A stretch of 19,329 nucleotides of DNA. Origin: SHLJ01 sp041618535 (GTDB taxonomy: Bacteria; Bacteroidota; Bacteroidia; Flavobacteriales; Flavobacteriaceae). Position 1 is the stretch's first letter. Each line of letters opens with the position of its first letter. Where the stretch lies: positions 1 through 19,329 of the forward strand of contig JBFKFP010000044.1 of the NCBI GenBank assembly GCA_041618535.1. The letters run 5' to 3'. Shown here piece after piece: positions 16,422 to 19,329 of this stretch. Made by a program: the position numbers and the translations under genes. The notes below the pieces were generated by a model. The model was not told where the DNA came from. It made no database searches and worked only from the letters and a program-made list of their open reading frames with translations.

Positions 16422-16450
16422 AAAAAAAGCCCTGCTTCTCAGCAGGGCTT
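16422..16450 (-). terminator. Intrinsic terminator of the gldLMN operon
   Basis: AAGCCCTGCT (16427-16436) pairs perfectly with AGCAGGGCTT (16441-16450) around a 4-base loop, and on the minus strand it is followed by a T-run. It begins 18 bases after the gldN stop codon. Confidence 0.92.
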
Positions 16451-16468
16451 GTTAGTTATGATATAGGA

Positions 16469-17359
16469 TCAATAACTCCACATATCTTGTTCAAAATCTC
16501 TAATTTTCTCTTTGACTCGATTCGACTCAAGCAATTGCATCAGGGCATTATCAGAGATATACTCCGTGATCGTTCTGTCACCTTGTACATTCTCCTCCCT
16601 GAAGATATAACCATTGAATCGCCTGGAATTCAGCAAATGATCAAAGGAAATCGGGACAGCGCTGTTTTCATTGTTGAAGGCTTTAGCTTCATGCAGCACT
16701 TTTCTTGCATCCGGAAAGAACACCCAGAATAATGGCACTAAATCAGGTTCATCAGAATCGATAAAATTAACGTCTGGCGCCACCGGGGCAAGTCCCAATA
16801 AACGGTACTTCAATTCACCATGGCGTTTGTCGAAATACCATAGTCCCTTGATGTGATACTCTACAACATCAGCGGCAGTAATATCCCGCCTGTTGATATA
16901 TTCAGCTGAAAGCTGTTCTCCGGCATTCAATTGCTCGATACCGAGTTCGGTTGTATCGACTCTTGTCAAAGCCGCTTCGATATCTTTCAATGTCCTTTTG
17001 GCCGTAAAGTAGGAATCGTCATAAATATCCGGAATATCTCCACTCTTAACAGAAGCCATTAAGACATCGAATAAAGAACGCCTGTTCTTGCCAATATTAT
17101 TGGTGTCGATAGGATAATACATGGGAAAATTAACACGCTCATCAAGAACGATCTTCTCCCAGGTCATCCTGGAATATAGGATATCCCTGTCATCGACATA
17201 GCCATATTCTAAAGGCTTATCGTTATCCAATAGTTGCTGCGCTAATGTTTTTTCACCGATCTCATCCGGGCTTTTGGCATTCAATATATTAGCCTGACCA
17301 AAAGCGGTATTGACCATCAGGGCGCAGACACCGATTATTATTAATTGTTTCAATTTCAT
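16469..17359 (-). CDS. gldN: Gliding motility / T9SS ring protein GldN
   Basis: The 296-residue product has a signal peptide ending near AFGQ (residues 19-22) and the family pattern YVDDRDILYSRMTWEKIVLDERVN, followed by NFPMYYP and LFDVL. GldN (PorN in Porphyromonas) partners GldK in the periplasmic ring of the T9SS beneath the outer membrane and contacts GldM. The length is close to the usual for the family. A purine-rich AAGGAAG lies just before the ATG. It follows gldM by 46 bases, a gap holding a small hairpin, and is the last gene before the operon terminator. It supports export of T9SS clients such as the surface protein encoded at 419-5362. Confidence 0.95.
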   Translation of the reverse strand: MKLKQLIIIGVCALMVNTAFGQANILNAKSPDEIGEKTLAQQLLDNDKPLEYGYVDDRDILYSRMTWEKIVLDERVNFPMYYPIDTNNIGKNRRSLFDVLMASVKSGDIPDIYDDSYFTAKRTLKDIEAALTRVDTTELGIEQLNAGEQLSAEYINRRDITAADVVEYHIKGLWYFDKRHGELKYRLLGLAPVAPDVNFIDSDEPDLVPLFWVFFPDARKVLHEAKAFNNENSAVPISFDHLLNSRRFNGYIFREENVQGDRTITEYISDNALMQLLESNRVKEKIRDFEQDMWSY

Positions 17360-17382
17360 CTTCCTTTAACTTTACGAGTTGG

Positions 17383-17400
17383 GACAGTTAGATAACTATC
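17383..17400 (-). other. Intercistronic hairpin between gldM and gldN
   Basis: AGTTA and TAACT, extended by GA/TC across one mismatch, form a short stem starting five bases after the gldM stop codon. No T-run follows, so it is not a terminator. It could mark mRNA processing or stability. Confidence 0.4.
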
Positions 17401-17405
17401 GTAGA

Positions 17406-18962
17406 TTAATTTGTAAGTTCTATAATTACAGGAGATACCTTTTTCAACCTATAGCTTGAGTTTCCGGCAATCTGAGCCTGAATATCAAAGACCTGTACGG
17501 GTTCACCACGCTTTGCTTTACGCAAGGCGGCCTTAGCTCGGCTATTCAGTTTACTTCCACTCACGTCAATAGTTGGCTGACCAGGTACTTTAAATTTAAA
17601 GCCCGATACATTCAACTTAAGATCGAAATCAAAATCATCCAATTTCGCTCCTATGGTTGAGATCTCCAAACTGTTTCGCTGCATTTTAATAGCACCGTCC
17701 TCTCCACGAACCGTACCGGTTGGTTTAGGAATATCCTTGATCCTGAACTTGGCAGCATCTGCTACCCGCGATCCATCCGGCAATGTTCCATTAACATTGA
17801 TGGTAACCTCCCGGCCCTTTACTGTGGTAACATTCATCAAATATTTTCCAACACCACCAACTTTTCTCAAACCTGGAGCACTTGCTGAAACATTATTATC
17901 AGAAACTCCAGCAAAGGAGATCGTCATGGGGTTCTCAACCCCTCGGTAAACCACATTCATCTTATCTGCTGAAATGGTAGCTGAATTCGGCTTTGGTACA
18001 ACAGCATAAGTGCTCTTCACGGGAATTACAATAGTTGAATCACCTTCAACAAATTGAAATTCACCCACAATTTCACGTTCACCTACGGCTCCTGCAGGGA
18101 AATCAAGTAAGGTCTGACCAGCCTGCATCGCTTCTTCAGGAAGTTCCTGACCATTAATGATCACTTTGTCGGCGCGTAAGGTTTTATCATTCTTACCGAG
18201 GATAATTCTTCCTTTAAAGTTTTCACCATTAAAGAAAGCGGTCTTATCCGGAACAACGATAGCATCGAAATTTGTTAATGAAGCTTCCACTTTCAGTTTT
18301 CCTGCTAACATCGAAGACAGCACCTCAGATTCGGTAGTCTTGATATCAGCCTGAAGCTGTGTCATTTTAGTCAGGGAAGCCACAAGCGGGAATCCCTTGT
18401 AATGATAATCCAACCATGAAAGAACATTTCCGTCTCTGTTGGTTACATCATCGGTAGCAAACTTTTTTTGAACATCTCTTACGATATCTTGTAGATCTGG
18501 GTTGTCTTTTAATACGTCTGCAACACCGTCACGGAACTTTGCAATTTCATCAAGAAACTCTTGTCCTTCCGGCTTTAATTTATCACCGATGAAAAATAAT
18601 TCATCAAGGAAATTTGACTTGTCCATAATTTCATAATCCTCAGGATTATCAACCGTGGCAGTCATATTGCCTTTAAGTTCTGTCAAATAGTTGTTGAAGT
18701 CGGTTGCAAGCTGAGAAATATTGTCAGCCTGAGCCTTCAACGGCCGGTATTTAGCCGGTTGTTCTTCAACCTTTTCAGCTAAACCTTGCATGAAATCAGC
18801 ATTCCGCTCGGCGGCTGCCTCATTCGATTCAGTAAGTTTAGCATTCATCAATCCGAAAGCAGAAAGCACCTCTTTTGACATATTCAACGCAAGCATTGCG
18901 ATGAATATCAAATACATCAGGTTTATCATTTTCTGCCGCGGAGATAATTTTCCTTGTGCCAT
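17406..18962 (-). CDS. gldM: T9SS / gliding motor protein GldM
   Basis: The 518-residue product has a short cytoplasmic N-terminus with Arg9, one transmembrane helix (about 12-31, MINLMYLIFIAMLALN) followed by SKEVLSAFG, and a long periplasmic part made of helical and Ig-like domains. GldM helices pair inside a GldL pentamer to form a proton-driven motor. Arg9 is the GldM residue reported to matter for that proton path in Flavobacterium. The periplasmic arm reaches the GldK/GldN ring. Length and motifs are normal. The ATG at 18962 lies two bases after an inverted repeat that fills most of the gldL-gldM gap. Confidence 0.96.
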   Translation of the reverse strand: MAQGKLSPRQKMINLMYLIFIAMLALNMSKEVLSAFGLMNAKLTESNEAAAERNADFMQGLAEKVEEQPAKYRPLKAQADNISQLATDFNNYLTELKGNMTATVDNPEDYEIMDKSNFLDELFFIGDKLKPEGQEFLDEIAKFRDGVADVLKDNPDLQDIVRDVQKKFATDDVTNRDGNVLSWLDYHYKGFPLVASLTKMTQLQADIKTTESEVLSSMLAGKLKVEASLTNFDAIVVPDKTAFFNGENFKGRIILGKNDKTLRADKVIINGQELPEEAMQAGQTLLDFPAGAVGEREIVGEFQFVEGDSTIVIPVKSTYAVVPKPNSATISADKMNVVYRGVENPMTISFAGVSDNNVSASAPGLRKVGGVGKYLMNVTTVKGREVTINVNGTLPDGSRVADAAKFRIKDIPKPTGTVRGEDGAIKMQRNSLEISTIGAKLDDFDFDLKLNVSGFKFKVPGQPTIDVSGSKLNSRAKAALRKAKRGEPVQVFDIQAQIAGNSSYRLKKVSPVIIELTN

Positions 18963-18964
18963 GT

Positions 18965-19015
18965 CTAATTAAGTTTTCGTTAGTTTAAATGGATTGAATG
19001 TAAAACCTTAATTAG
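18965..19015 (-). other. 9-bp inverted repeat filling the gldL-gldM junction
   Basis: On the minus strand CTAATTAAG (19015-19007), which contains the gldL stop codon, pairs perfectly with CTTAATTAG (18973-18965). After one bulged G the stem continues with TTTT/AAAA. The 3' arm ends two bases before the gldM ATG. No T-run follows, so it is not a terminator. Confidence 0.6.
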
Positions 19016-19329
19016 CTTCTATTCATGGCCGAAAGCATACCACCATAAACACCATTAAGTGAAGATAGGTTTGAGGCCAAAGATTGCATTTGCTCTTTCA
19101 ACTTGGCAGCGTTCTCGATAGCTTCCTCGTTAATAGATGCTTGTCTGTTCACGCTTTCCAGCTGAACTTTGTAAAGACTGTTCAAGGACTCCATCTGAGC
19201 TGCAGCCAATGAAAGCTCTTCACCATATTTCCTGGTAGCTGCAATAGAATCTACAGTAGGACTCAGGCTCTTTGCCGCACCTTCAAAGTTTTTGATACTG
19301 TCACCAAGGCTTGTCATCAGCTCGCCATC
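19012..19329 (-). CDS. gldL: GldL, C-terminal part (cut by window edge)
   Basis: Only the last 105 residues are present; the 5' end lies beyond the window. They form a heptad-rich, Ala/Ser/Leu-dominated helix region (SLGDSIKNFEGAAKSL, EELSLAAAQMESLNSLYKVQ) ending in GGMLSAMNRS. This matches the cytoplasmic coiled-coil tail of GldL, the inner-membrane partner of GldM. The two N-terminal membrane helices with the proton-path glutamate are not in view. Identity rests on this tail plus gene order directly before gldM. gldK would be expected further to the right. Confidence 0.9.
   Translation of the reverse strand, partial: DGELMTSLGDSIKNFEGAAKSLSPTVDSIAATRKYGEELSLAAAQMESLNSLYKVQLESVNRQASINEEAIENAAKLKEQMQSLASNLSSLNGVYGGMLSAMNRS

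Overview
The window looks like chromosome from a member of the Flavobacteriaceae (Bacteroidota), probably marine. Four things point there: gldL, gldM and gldN in order; a large surface protein with a type IX secretion system (T9SS) C-terminal sorting domain; promoter boxes of the Bacteroidota TTG / TAnnTTTG type; and short DUF983 and CPXCG zinc-ribbon proteins typical of flavobacteria. Genus cannot be read from the sequence.

Layout. 1-418 is an AT-rich gap with nothing convincing in it. 419-5362 (+) encodes a 1647-residue secreted HYR/DUF5011/LamG protein ending in a T9SS sorting domain. 5363-6000 is a gap holding one intact initiator tRNA-Met (minus strand) flanked by two degenerate copies of the same tRNA. 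Each degenerate copy is interrupted by a different palindromic insert. A strong consensus promoter lies upstream of the cluster and a terminator follows the intact tRNA. 6001-6903 (-) is a Sec-exported protein with nine 24-residue leucine-rich repeats. 7041-12889 (-) reads as an operon adaptor > RND permease > TolC-like channel > small CPXCG zinc-ribbon protein, a tripartite efflux pump plus an uncharacterised passenger. 12966-14879 (-) is an ABC-F ATPase. 14960-15349 (+) is a DUF983 membrane protein, diverging from the ABC-F gene and overlapping tail-to-tail with an FAD-dependent oxidoreductase (15322-16386, -). 16422-19329 (-) holds the end of gldL, then gldM, gldN and an intrinsic terminator.

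How the genes fit together. GldL and GldM form the proton-driven motor of the T9SS and gliding machinery, and GldN belongs to its periplasmic/outer-membrane ring. The giant protein at the left end is a predicted client of that machine. The RND operon is a separate export system from the inner to the outer membrane. The remaining genes are housekeeping or uncharacterised.

I did not find a clear new defence or mobile system. The most unusual structure is the tRNA-fMet cluster with its palindrome-interrupted copies (5526-5887). Next are the interleaved facing promoters between the ABC-F and DUF983 genes and the stem-loop that fills the gldL-gldM junction.
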